Source of the DNA: Sedimentisphaerales bacterium
Lineage (GTDB): Bacteria > Planctomycetota > Phycisphaerae > Sedimentisphaerales > SG8-4
Assembly (NCBI GenBank): GCA_016932895.1
Contig: JAFGCA010000197.1
Span: forward strand, 1 to 7,736
Length of the DNA stretch: 7,736 nucleotides
Direction of reading: 5' to 3'
The notes below the pieces were generated by a model. That model made no database searches. It worked only from the letters and a program-made list of their open reading frames with translations, and was not told the DNA's origin. A program made the position numbers and the translations under genes. Below, piece by piece: positions 1 through 6,430 of the stretch; the stretch's first letter is position 1; each line of letters starts with the position of its first letter.

Positions 1-2
1 CG

Positions 3-91
3 GTGTGGCAGCGTCAAGGCCGCAGGCCTTGGCGATGGTTCGCTCGAATTCGAGAGGCGCCATCGCCAAGCTGCGCTTGACGCTGCCACAC
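3..91. repeat. Long compound inverted repeat (nested hairpin)
   Basis: The outer arms 3-18 and 76-91 are perfectly complementary (GTGGCAGCGTCAAG core). A middle stem pairs 21-25 with 71-75, an inner stem pairs 28-38 with 60-70, and two 2-nt GC bulges (19-20, 26-27) lie on the left arm only. The loop holds a perfect 12-bp palindrome, CTCGAATTCGAG (43-54). The left arm also contains a local AAGGCC-GCA-GGCCTT dyad (16-30). No T-run follows on the + strand, so this is not a standard intrinsic terminator of an upstream gene. It could be a REP- or MITE-like intergenic element or a structured RNA. No second copy was seen in the window. Confidence 0.8.
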
Positions 92-152
92 AGAACGTCT
101 GAACGATACTCATCGTTTGACGAGTAATGAAGCACCGGGCAGTATGAACTGT

Positions 153-156
153 GGAG
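153..156 (+). promoter_or_regulatory. Shine-Dalgarno site of the first sulfatase
   Basis: GGAG lies 7 nt before the ATG at 164. It would be only 1 nt from the in-frame GTG at 158, so it decides for the ATG start. Confidence 0.65.
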
Positions 157-163
157 CGTGACA

Positions 164-1609
164 ATGAATCGACGCGACTTTCTCAAGAGGATGAGCCTGG
201 GCGTTGCGGCCGCGGCGGCGCCGGGATGTACGAGCCTGCTGCAAGGGTCGGGCGGCAACGACAAGGGCCGCCCGCCGAACTTCGTCGTCATTTTCATCGA
301 CGACATGGGCTACGCGGACATCGGCCCGTTCGGAGCCGAGGGCTATGAGACGCCGCATCTGAACCGCATGGCCGCCGAGGGCGTGCGCTTCACGGACTTC
401 TACGCCGCCGCGTCTTCTTGCACCCCGTCGCGGGCGGCCCTGATGACGGGCTGCTATCCGCAGTGCGTGGGACTGCCCCACGTGCTGGGCCCAGGCGCCG
501 GGATCGGCATCAGCAGCGAAGAGCAGACCATCGCCGACGTCCTCAAGCCGCTCGGCTACGCCACCGCCTGCTACGGGAAGTGGCACCTGGGCCACCATCG
601 CCCGTTCCTGCCGACGCAGCATGGCTTCGACGAGTACTTCGGCCTGCCCTACTCCAACGACATGTGGCCGCGTCACCCCGAGCGGCCCGACGGATACCCC
701 GACCTGCCGCTGGTCGAGGGCGAGAGGGTCGCCGCCTACAATCCCGACCAGACGCAACTAACGACGTGGTACACGCAGCGCGCCGTGCGCTTTATCGAGA
801 AGAACAAGGACCGGCCCTTCTTCCTCTACGTGCCGCACTCGATGGTTCACGTCCCGCTGTTCGTCTCGGACAAGTTCAAGGGCAAATCGAAACGGGGCCT
901 CTTCGGCGACGTGGTCATGGAGATCGACTGGTCCGTCGGCCAAATTCTCTCGACCCTGAGGCGGCTGGGCCTCGACGAGGACACGATGGTCGTGTTCTGC
1001 GCCGACAACGGGCCGTGGCTCAGCTACGGTGACCACGCCGGCTCGGCCCAACCGCTGCGCGAAGGAAAGGGCACCTCGTTCGACGGCGGGCAGCGCGAGC
1101 CGACACTCGCGTGGTGGCCGGGACAAATTCCCGCCAGCGCCGTCTGCGAAGAGCCCGCCTCGACCATGGACATCCTGCCGACGATCGCGCGTCTGGCCGG
1201 CGCGAAGCTGCCCGAGCGCAAGATCGACGGCAAAGACATCTGGCCGCTCATGTCGGGCCGCGCCGGAGCCGAGAGTCCGCACGAAGCGTTCTTCTACTAT
1301 CGCGGCTGGACGCTCGAAGCCGTCCGCAGCGGCAAATGGAAGCTGCACTTCCCGCACGGCTACCGCACGCTGGCCGGACGCAAGGGAGGCACCGGAGGCA
1401 TACCCGCCAAATACGAGCAGGGCAAAATCGAGCTGGCCCTCTTCGATCTGGAAAACGATATCGGCGAGCGGCACAACGTCGCCGACCGGCATCCCGACGT
1501 GGTCGAGAGACTCAAGCGCCTCGCCGACCAGATGCGCCGCGAGTTAGGCGATTCGGCCACGAAAGTAACCGGCAAGAACAGACGGGAGCCGGGGAAAATC
1601 TCAGGGTAA
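164..1609 (+). CDS. Tat-exported lipoprotein sulfatase (formylglycine-dependent, arylsulfatase type)
   Basis: This 481-residue protein belongs to the type I sulfatase/alkaline phosphatase superfamily and should hydrolyse sulfate esters outside the cytoplasm. The N-terminus has a twin-arginine signal (RRDFLKR, residues 3-9), a short Ala-rich core and a lipobox-like APGC with Cys22, suggesting a Tat-exported lipoprotein. The sulfatase signature CTPSRAALMTG starts at Cys86, the residue expected to become formylglycine, with Arg90 following. Other expected active-site and metal residues are visible: Asp46-Asp47, Lys139 and His141 in GKWHLG, His229, Asp281-Asn282 in DNGPW, and Lys302. Length is normal for the family and the frame is intact. 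ATG 164 is preferred over GTG 158 because GGAG sits 7 nt upstream of it. A close paralogue follows 45 bp downstream, so the two are probably co-transcribed. Because the modified residue is Cys, maturation could be by FGE or an anaerobic sulfatase-maturating enzyme, and neither is in the window. The substrate cannot be read from the sequence; a sulfated polysaccharide is inferred. Confidence 0.93.
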   Translation: MNRRDFLKRMSLGVAAAAAPGCTSLLQGSGGNDKGRPPNFVVIFIDDMGYADIGPFGAEGYETPHLNRMAAEGVRFTDFYAAASSCTPSRAALMTGCYPQCVGLPHVLGPGAGIGISSEEQTIADVLKPLGYATACYGKWHLGHHRPFLPTQHGFDEYFGLPYSNDMWPRHPERPDGYPDLPLVEGERVAAYNPDQTQLTTWYTQRAVRFIEKNKDRPFFLYVPHSMVHVPLFVSDKFKGKSKRGLFGDVVMEIDWSVGQILSTLRRLGLDEDTMVVFCADNGPWLSYGDHAGSAQPLREGKGTSFDGGQREPTLAWWPGQIPASAVCEEPASTMDILPTIARLAGAKLPERKIDGKDIWPLMSGRAGAESPHEAFFYYRGWTLEAVRSGKWKLHFPHGYRTLAGRKGGTGGIPAKYEQGKIELALFDLENDIGERHNVADRHPDVVERLKRLADQMRRELGDSATKVTGKNRREPGKISG

Positions 1610-1642
1610 AACGAACCGCAATCTACCGAAGCCAACAGCAGT

Positions 1643-1647
1643 GAGGG
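1643..1647 (+). promoter_or_regulatory. Shine-Dalgarno site of the second sulfatase
   Basis: GAGGG lies 7 nt before the ATG at 1655 but only 1 nt before the in-frame ATG at 1649, which favours the start at 1655. Confidence 0.6.
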
Positions 1648-1654
1648 CATGGAC

Positions 1655-3085
1655 ATGAAGCAGGCGATGACACGGCGTGAGATGATCCGATGGATGGGCC
1701 TGGGAGCGGCCGGCGTGACGCTGGCCGGATGCACGAAAGGCCTGAGCCGAAACACGACGGGCGCGAAGAAGCCCAATTTCATCATCGTCTTCGCCGACGA
1801 TTTGGGCTACGGCGACCTCGCCTGCTACGGACATCCCACGATCCGCACCCCGAACCTCAACCGCATGGCCGCCGAGGGACAGCGGTGGACCAACTTCTAC
1901 GTCGGCGCCTCGGTCTGCACGCCCAGCCGGGCGGCGCTTCTGACCGGGCGTCTGCCGATCCGCAGCGGCATGTGCAGCGACCAGCGCCGCGTGCTCTTTC
2001 CGGATTCCGCCGGCGGCCTGCCCCAGACCGAAGTCACGCTCGCCGAAGCGCTCAAGCCGCAAGGCTACGCCACCGCCTGCATCGGCAAGTGGCACCTGGG
2101 CCACCTGCCCCCGTACCTGCCCACCAACAACGGGTTCGATTCCTACTTCGGCATCCCCTACAGCAACGACATGGACCGCGTCGGCGGGCCCAGGGGACGC
2201 GCAGCCTTCCTCGATCCCAAGGCCGAATACTGGAACGTCCCCCTGATGCGCGACGAGGAAATCGTGGAACGTCCCGCCAATCAGAACACGATCACGAAGC
2301 GCTACACCGAAGAGGCCGTACGCTTCATCGAGAAGAACAAGGACCGCCCCTTCTTCCTCTACCTCGCGCACAACCTGCCGCACGTGCCGCTGTTCTGCTC
2401 GGATGATTTCAAGAACACCAGCGCCCGCGGCCTGTACGGCGACGTCGTCGAGGAGATCGACGCCGGCGTCGGCAAGATTCTGGCGGCCCTGAAACGCGAG
2501 GGCCTGGCGGAGAACACGTTTGTCGTCTTCACCTCGGACAACGGCCCGTGGCTGATCTTCGACGAGCACGGCGGCTCGGCCGGGCTGCTGCGCGAGGGCA
2601 AGGGCTGCACCTACGAAGGCGGCATGCGCGAGCCGTGCGTGTGCTGGTGGCCGGGTAAGATCGAGCCGGCCGTCGTCCACGAGATGGGCGCGACCATGGA
2701 CCTCTATACCACGATCGTCAAGCTGGCCGGCGGGCAGGTCCCGACCGACCGCGTCGTCGACGGCCTGGACCTGCGACCCGTCCTCTTCGGCACCGGCCCC
2801 AGCCCGCGGCAGACCATGTTCTACTATCGCGGCCAGCAGCTCTACGCCGCCCGCAAGGGACCCTACAAGGCCCATTTCATCACCAAATCCCCCTACGGCC
2901 GGGACAAGCCCGTCCGACACGACCCGCCCGAGCTCTACCACCTCGGACACGACCCCTCCGAGAAAAAGAACATCGCCAAAGACCACCCCAACGTTATCGC
3001 CGACATCCTCAAGGAGGTCCAAAAACACCAGGCCACCCTGACCGGCGCCGAAGACCAGCTCGCCAAACGAATCAAGAAAAATTAA
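1655..3085 (+). CDS. Tat-exported lipoprotein sulfatase (second tandem paralogue)
   Basis: This 476-residue formylglycine-type sulfatase has a twin-arginine signal (TRREMIRWMGLG) and a textbook lipobox LAGC with Cys26, so it should be a Tat-exported lipoprotein. The signature CTPSRAALLTG begins at Cys88 (future formylglycine) with Arg92. Metal and active-site residues are in place: Asp48-Asp49, Lys145 and His147 in GKWHLG, His243, Asp295-Asn296 in SDNGPW, and Lys316 in EGKGCTYEGG. It shares long blocks with the upstream gene, including RFIEKNKDRPFFLY and the YFG-PYSNDM region, so the pair arose by duplication. The segment after the signature (residues 101-128) differs clearly from its neighbour, as does the C-terminal quarter. 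These are places where substrate pockets often vary, so the two enzymes may act on different sulfate positions (inference). An alternative start at ATG 1649 adds only two residues. The downstream gene is convergent. The substrate is unknown. Confidence 0.93.
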   Translation: MKQAMTRREMIRWMGLGAAGVTLAGCTKGLSRNTTGAKKPNFIIVFADDLGYGDLACYGHPTIRTPNLNRMAAEGQRWTNFYVGASVCTPSRAALLTGRLPIRSGMCSDQRRVLFPDSAGGLPQTEVTLAEALKPQGYATACIGKWHLGHLPPYLPTNNGFDSYFGIPYSNDMDRVGGPRGRAAFLDPKAEYWNVPLMRDEEIVERPANQNTITKRYTEEAVRFIEKNKDRPFFLYLAHNLPHVPLFCSDDFKNTSARGLYGDVVEEIDAGVGKILAALKREGLAENTFVVFTSDNGPWLIFDEHGGSAGLLREGKGCTYEGGMREPCVCWWPGKIEPAVVHEMGATMDLYTTIVKLAGGQVPTDRVVDGLDLRPVLFGTGPSPRQTMFYYRGQQLYAARKGPYKAHFITKSPYGRDKPVRHDPPELYHLGHDPSEKKNIAKDHPNVIADILKEVQKHQATLTGAEDQLAKRIKKN

Positions 3086-3098
3086 CGGTAATCACAGA

Positions 3099-3120
3099 TG
3101 AACGCTCCGTGGGAGCATCA
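3099..3120. other. Small hairpin between convergent genes
   Basis: GCTCC (3104-3108) and GGAGC (3112-3116) form a 5-bp stem with a GTG loop, and TGA/TCA (3099-3101 with 3118-3120) can pair outside a small internal loop. It lies in the 44-bp gap between the end of the second sulfatase and the end of the toxin gene, where a terminator for either would be expected. No T-run follows on either strand, so termination here is only a possibility. Confidence 0.25.
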
Positions 3121-3129
3121 GAGGGTCGG

Positions 3130-3426
3130 CTATAGTTGGGGCGTTCCCCTGGCGGCGTGCCAAACTCTGGCGATTTCGACGGTGTGTTCAGAAGCTTTGA
3201 CGCGATAGACGATCCGGCAAGGCCGGCGAATCGCCTCGCGGATAATGGGATCGTCGAACTCGGGGACGATACGCCCGGATTGAGGAAAATCGGCGAGATG
3301 TTCCACTGTCTCGAATACTGCCTTGATGAAACGCGCCGACGCCTGCGGCCGGGATTCTGCGATGTACGAAGCGAGTGCCGCCAGATCGAGGCGGGCGGAA
3401 GGGGCCCAGATCACTTCGTAAGCCAT
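3130..3426 (-). CDS. ParE/RelE-superfamily toxin of a type II toxin-antitoxin pair
   Basis: This 98-residue cytoplasmic protein has the pattern of the ParE/RelE fold. Residues 1-25 read as a first strand and helix (EVIWAPSARLDLAALASYI). Then come FPQSGRIVPEF (47-57), the IRE turn (62-64), the RIVYRV strand (71-76), and a closing VEIARVWHAAR (83-93). ParE-type toxins attack DNA gyrase and RelE-type toxins cleave ribosome-bound mRNA. The FP--GR--PE and YRV patterns lean towards ParE-like, but the target cannot be settled by reading. The start at ATG 3426 has a strong AGGAG (3435-3439) 8 nt upstream, inside the antitoxin gene. The gene overlaps the antitoxin by 16 bp, the usual antitoxin-first order with coupled translation. 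It is complete and convergent with the sulfatase gene. Confidence 0.85.
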   Translation of the reverse strand: MAYEVIWAPSARLDLAALASYIAESRPQASARFIKAVFETVEHLADFPQSGRIVPEFDDPIIREAIRRPCRIVYRVKASEHTVEIARVWHAARGTPQL

Positions 3427-3596
3427 TCGGCAAACTCCTCTTTCACCTTCTCGTGGGAGATGCCCTTGCCCTCATCCAACTCGCGCAGGCCCTTGCGAAC
3501 GCCCGCCACGAAGTTGATCCGCTCCTGAATATCCTCCCAGGAGGCGTCCTCAGGCAGTTGCTCAATAGTCCGTAATGCTATCTCTTTGGTCGTCAT
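3411..3596 (-). CDS. Small antitoxin of the ParE/RelE-type pair
   Basis: This 61-residue, acidic, helix-rich protein precedes and overlaps the toxin gene, which is the main reason for the call. The first part (MTTKEIALRTIEQLPEDAS) could form an N-terminal helix followed by a turn. Residues 20-43 (WEDIQERI, then a VRKGLRELDEG segment) and 47-61 (SHEKVKEEFAEWL) look like the helices that wrap a toxin. The pattern LP-DAS-EDI and G-(S)HE-VK-F--WL resembles small antitoxins found next to ParE-like toxins in many genomes. I cannot assign it firmly to the RHH, Phd or Unstab_antitox families. The open frame continues upstream to 3782, but the ATG at 3596 is preferred because the residues ahead of it look non-coding and a perfect -10 box ends 6 nt before this ATG. 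It probably represses its own promoter together with the toxin, as is usual for type II pairs. Confidence 0.8.
   Translation of the reverse strand: MTTKEIALRTIEQLPEDASWEDIQERINFVAGVRKGLRELDEGKGISHEKVKEEFAEWLTK
3435..3439 (-). promoter_or_regulatory. Shine-Dalgarno site of the toxin, inside the antitoxin gene
   Basis: The - strand reads AGGAG, 8 nt before the toxin ATG. It contrasts with the antitoxin, which has no such site, and it fixes the toxin start. Confidence 0.65.
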
Positions 3597-3602
3597 GACT
3601 GC

Positions 3603-3632
3603 ATTATACCCAATCGACAACTCAAGACTCAA
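3603..3632 (-). promoter_or_regulatory. Toxin-antitoxin promoter, predicted leaderless
   Basis: On the - strand, TTGAGT (3627-3632) and a perfect TATAAT (3603-3608) are 18 bp apart. The -10 box ends 6 nt before the antitoxin ATG, so transcription would start at or next to the A of that ATG. A second TTGAGT at 3620-3625 makes a 7-nt direct repeat in the promoter, a candidate operator for the toxin-antitoxin complex. Confidence 0.6.
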
Positions 3633-3710
3633 CCCCAAGCACCAAGAACCCGGGGTCTCTGCCTTCTCCCTGCATTGTGCTCTGACATGTTGCCGTTTGA
3701 TCTCTGACTT

Positions 3711-3752
3711 CAAAAGTGCGGCATAGACTCGCGTTGAGTCTATGCCGCACTT
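3711..3752 (-). terminator. Rho-independent terminator of the pseudopilin-LamG operon
   Basis: Two perfect 17-nt arms (3714-3730 and 3736-3752, core GTGCGGCATAGACTC) surround a 5-nt loop. Read on the - strand, the stem runs into TTTTG, and it lies 63 nt beyond the stop codon at 3816. On the + strand the following tract is TTCGTTTCC, a weaker match, and no + strand gene ends nearby. It also insulates the downstream toxin-antitoxin promoter from read-through. Confidence 0.75.
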
Positions 3753-3815
3753 CGTTTCCAAGAGCCAATACTCCCGGGACACTGCAAGATCGATCTCGCA
3801 GCCCGGATCGATACG

Positions 3816-6383
3816 CTATTGTCCCTGAGACGCCAACTGCTGTACTTCCTCGGCGGTGAGGGGACGATCGTAGATTCGGAAATCGTCGAAGGTGCCGTTG
3901 CAGTCGTCGTTGCCTGCATGGCCGCCCCCGAGGTACACGGTGCTTCCGGGATCGACCCATTCGGACTGATTCGTGGCAACCAGTTCGCCATCGATGTACA
4001 ACAACTGCTCGATGAGATCGGAATTCTCCGGGTTGACACGCCAGGTCATGGCGATGTGATACCAGGTGTCGACTTGCAGCCAGACACCGCGCACGTATCC
4101 GGTTTGAATGCGGCCGGCAAACTCGCCGGAGCCATAGATCCACATCTCCCAGTCGTTGGCTTCCACACTGTTATCGAGGATGCTGTTGTAGTTGTACAAC
4201 GAGGTCGGTCTGAACCAGAGGCAAATGGAGCCGCGGTTGTAATACACGAAATCGATGGCGACCACGTCGTTATCCGTTTGACCGTCCGTCCCGGACAACT
4301 GCAGGGCCTGCCCGTCGATACCCTCGACGTATTCGTGGGTGCCGTCGGCCCCGTCAATCAAGGTGGTGGTAAAACCGCGCACCACTTCATCGACGTTGCC
4401 GTCAAGCGGCAGGTGAACGATCAGCCCGCTATCGCCGGAGGGCCATACGTCAATCAACACCTGATCGGTATCTGAAAACTGCCCATCGCTGGCGGTGAAC
4501 GAGAAGAGGTACGCACCGGGAGTGGTGATGACGACGACGGTTTCCTGGGCATTCGGCGACAGGATGGTCACCTCATCGTGGCCGGCGACCATCTCCCATG
4601 AGTAGGTCATTTCGCCGGTCGGACTGCCGTCGATGTCGTTTACAATCCCGCTCAGTGTGACCGAGACCGAACCTGCCTCCGAGAGCCATACCGTCTGTTC
4701 GTCGCCGGCCTCGACCAGAGGCGGTGCGTTGTCGGGATAAACCATGCCAACGATTTCATTGGCGGCCAGCACTTTGTCGTAGATCCTGACGTCGTCGAAC
4801 GTACCGTTGCAGAAATCGTTGTTCGGGTGACCGCCACCCAGGAAGAAGGTCGCGCCGGGATCGACCCAGCTTCCCGCATTTTCCTCCGCCAATTTGCCGT
4901 TGACGTACAACTGGGTAGCGACCTGATCGGGCTGATTGGGATCGCGGGCCCAGGTGCAGGCAAAGTGCCACCACTTGTCCTGGCCGTTCCCATCTTCGGC
5001 CAGATTGTTCAGGTTGGCCGTCACGGCCGTATTGCTCTCCACGCGGAAACGGGCCCGGGAATCGCCGTAGATCCACATTTCCCAGTCGTCGCCATTACCG
5101 GAATTGTCGAAGATTGAATGGTAATTGTAGAAATCGATGGGTTTCATCCACAGCGCGATCGTCCCGCTGGTGGGCATCGTCAAGTCCAGCGCCACCCAGT
5201 CACCCTCCACGGTGAAGTCATCGCTGAGAAGATTGAGAGCCTGGCCCTCGTCGCGGGGGACATATTCGGAGATGCCGTCCGCGCCGTCGATAATCTGCCC
5301 GTAGTTCAGATTGCCGGACGCATCGTTCACATCCTGACCGTTCCAGGCTTCCTCAAAGTCCCAATGCACGATCAGGTTTTTGTAATCGTGGGCCCAGACG
5401 TTGACATGCACCTGATCGGTTGCGGTAAAGACGCCGTCATTGGCGGACAACTCGAAGACGTATTGGCCGGGAGCGCGTATCGTTGCCGTCGCACTGTTGC
5501 TGTCGGCCGGCTCGATGACCACGTCGTTCTGGTCGGAGATGAGCTGCCAACTCATCGCCAGACCTTCGTCATCGTCGGTAACAGCGCCGTCGAGATGGAC
5601 CACGGCTACGGAGTTCACATCCAGTTCGACCGTCTGATCGGCGCCGGCATCGACGATGGGCGCAACGGCCTGCGTGAGGATACTGTCACCGGCCTTGCCC
5701 AGGGGCAATATTTCATGGGGACCGAGGGGGACATCCCAGATGGCGACCGTCGATACATCGATGGTGGCGTCGTCGCCGTCCTGGTCTCCGGCGGCAAAGA
5801 GCAGAAGCACGTCGGCCAGACTGAAACGGCCGTCGATTCCCTGATCGGTTCCCTCAAAGATCAGTACACCATCGATGTAGAGGTCGTGTCGAACGCCGTT
5901 ATCGACCACGACGACCATGCGGTACCACGTGTCCCCCTGTGCGGCGAAACCATACGTGTCGGAGTAGCCCACGGCCGTGATTCCAATCCCGCCGGACGAC
6001 TTGATGGTCCAGTCGGAATCACCGACGTTGTTCGGATCGGTCTGAAAGAGATCGTTGTAGCCGTTGGGAGGGTCGGACAGACTGCTGGCCGGAAAGCTGA
6101 AATCGATGAGCAGGGTCCATTCGTTCACGTTGGCCCCCTCGCCGTTGGGGGCGATGCCATGCCGGCACACGTAGTAACTGCCCTCGCCGATCGTCATGGC
6201 GCCGTCGGCGGCGTCGACCCCCGCGATCTCATAGTCCGCGCCGACGACTTCCAGAGCAGTGCCGATCGTCGCGCCATGAGGATCCGGCTGGTTGAATTCC
6301 CACACACCTTTGGGTTCGGGAACGCCCGCCTGGACCAGTGACGTCAACGTCACCATCAAGAGCCACACACTAAGCCTTTTCAT
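3816..6383 (-). CDS. Large secreted LamG/PKD-type multidomain protein
   Basis: This 855-residue protein has a Sec signal peptide (MKRLSVWLLMVTLTSLVQA, cut near residue 19). Five beta-rich domains follow: a divergent LamG/concanavalin-like jelly roll (about 25-225); a PKD/Ig-like domain (243-332, DAGADQTVELD ... ELSANDG ... DQVHVNVW); a LamG (336-550); a second PKD-like domain (553-648); and a LamG (652-848). The two later LamG domains share DGADG, EYV, GQAL, NDWEMWIYG, VDPG, LGGGH and CNGTFDD-RIYD motifs, so the PKD-LamG module has been duplicated. No catalytic domain, dockerin, PEP-CTERM or membrane anchor is visible, and the chain simply ends in ASQGQ. LamG domains usually bind glycans or proteins, so a secreted adhesive or carbohydrate-binding role is inferred. 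The ATG is well supported by AAAGGAGG with its core AGGAGG at 6389-6394, 5 nt upstream. It lies 47 bp after the pseudopilin gene, probably in one transcript. Confidence 0.88.
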   Translation of the reverse strand: MKRLSVWLLMVTLTSLVQAGVPEPKGVWEFNQPDPHGATIGTALEVVGADYEIAGVDAADGAMTIGEGSYYVCRHGIAPNGEGANVNEWTLLIDFSFPASSLSDPPNGYNDLFQTDPNNVGDSDWTIKSSGGIGITAVGYSDTYGFAAQGDTWYRMVVVVDNGVRHDLYIDGVLIFEGTDQGIDGRFSLADVLLLFAAGDQDGDDATIDVSTVAIWDVPLGPHEILPLGKAGDSILTQAVAPIVDAGADQTVELDVNSVAVVHLDGAVTDDDEGLAMSWQLISDQNDVVIEPADSNSATATIRAPGQYVFELSANDGVFTATDQVHVNVWAHDYKNLIVHWDFEEAWNGQDVNDASGNLNYGQIIDGADGISEYVPRDEGQALNLLSDDFTVEGDWVALDLTMPTSGTIALWMKPIDFYNYHSIFDNSGNGDDWEMWIYGDSRARFRVESNTAVTANLNNLAEDGNGQDKWWHFACTWARDPNQPDQVATQLYVNGKLAEENAGSWVDPGATFFLGGGHPNNDFCNGTFDDVRIYDKVLAANEIVGMVYPDNAPPLVEAGDEQTVWLSEAGSVSVTLSGIVNDIDGSPTGEMTYSWEMVAGHDEVTILSPNAQETVVVITTPGAYLFSFTASDGQFSDTDQVLIDVWPSGDSGLIVHLPLDGNVDEVVRGFTTTLIDGADGTHEYVEGIDGQALQLSGTDGQTDNDVVAIDFVYYNRGSICLWFRPTSLYNYNSILDNSVEANDWEMWIYGSGEFAGRIQTGYVRGVWLQVDTWYHIAMTWRVNPENSDLIEQLLYIDGELVATNQSEWVDPGSTVYLGGGHAGNDDCNGTFDDFRIYDRPLTAEEVQQLASQGQ
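3840..5657 (-). repeat. Tandem duplication of a PKD-LamG module within the LamG protein gene
   Basis: Residues 243-550 (4734-5657) and 553-848 (3840-4727) have the same domain order, and their LamG halves match strongly. The similarity remains visible in DNA around the CNGTFDD segment: 3887-3965 and 4794-4870 share long stretches such as GCCGTTGCAG and GGGATCGACCCA. The copies have clearly diverged elsewhere. Confidence 0.75.
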
Positions 6384-6430
6384 GATTTCCTCCTTTCAAC
6401 CGAAACATGACAAAAACCAGCGCAGAGAGA

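Noticed and set aside
117..148. Sigma70 promoter in front of the first sulfatase
   Set aside because: TTGACG (117-122) is good, but the only -10-like TATGAA (143-148) is 20 bp away and would put the transcript start on the ribosome site. The promoter may lie upstream of the window.
758..1492. Open frame on the - strand opposite the first sulfatase
   Set aside because: It lies fully antisense to conserved sulfatase sequence and has no recognisable motif or ribosome site. The frame at 110-757 was rejected for the same reason.
1601..3028. Long open frame on the - strand opposite the second sulfatase
   Set aside because: Its translation is compositionally biased with no domain. It mirrors the codon bias of a clear sulfatase gene on the other strand.
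3597..3782. N-terminal extension of the antitoxin frame
   Set aside because: The frame is open upstream, but it would cross the perfect -10 box and the terminator hairpin, and the encoded residues look unlike a protein.
5118..6341. 407-codon open frame on the + strand opposite the LamG gene
   Set aside because: It reads as low-complexity Val/Asp/Gly-rich sequence antisense to a signal-peptide-bearing, domain-structured protein with an excellent ribosome site.
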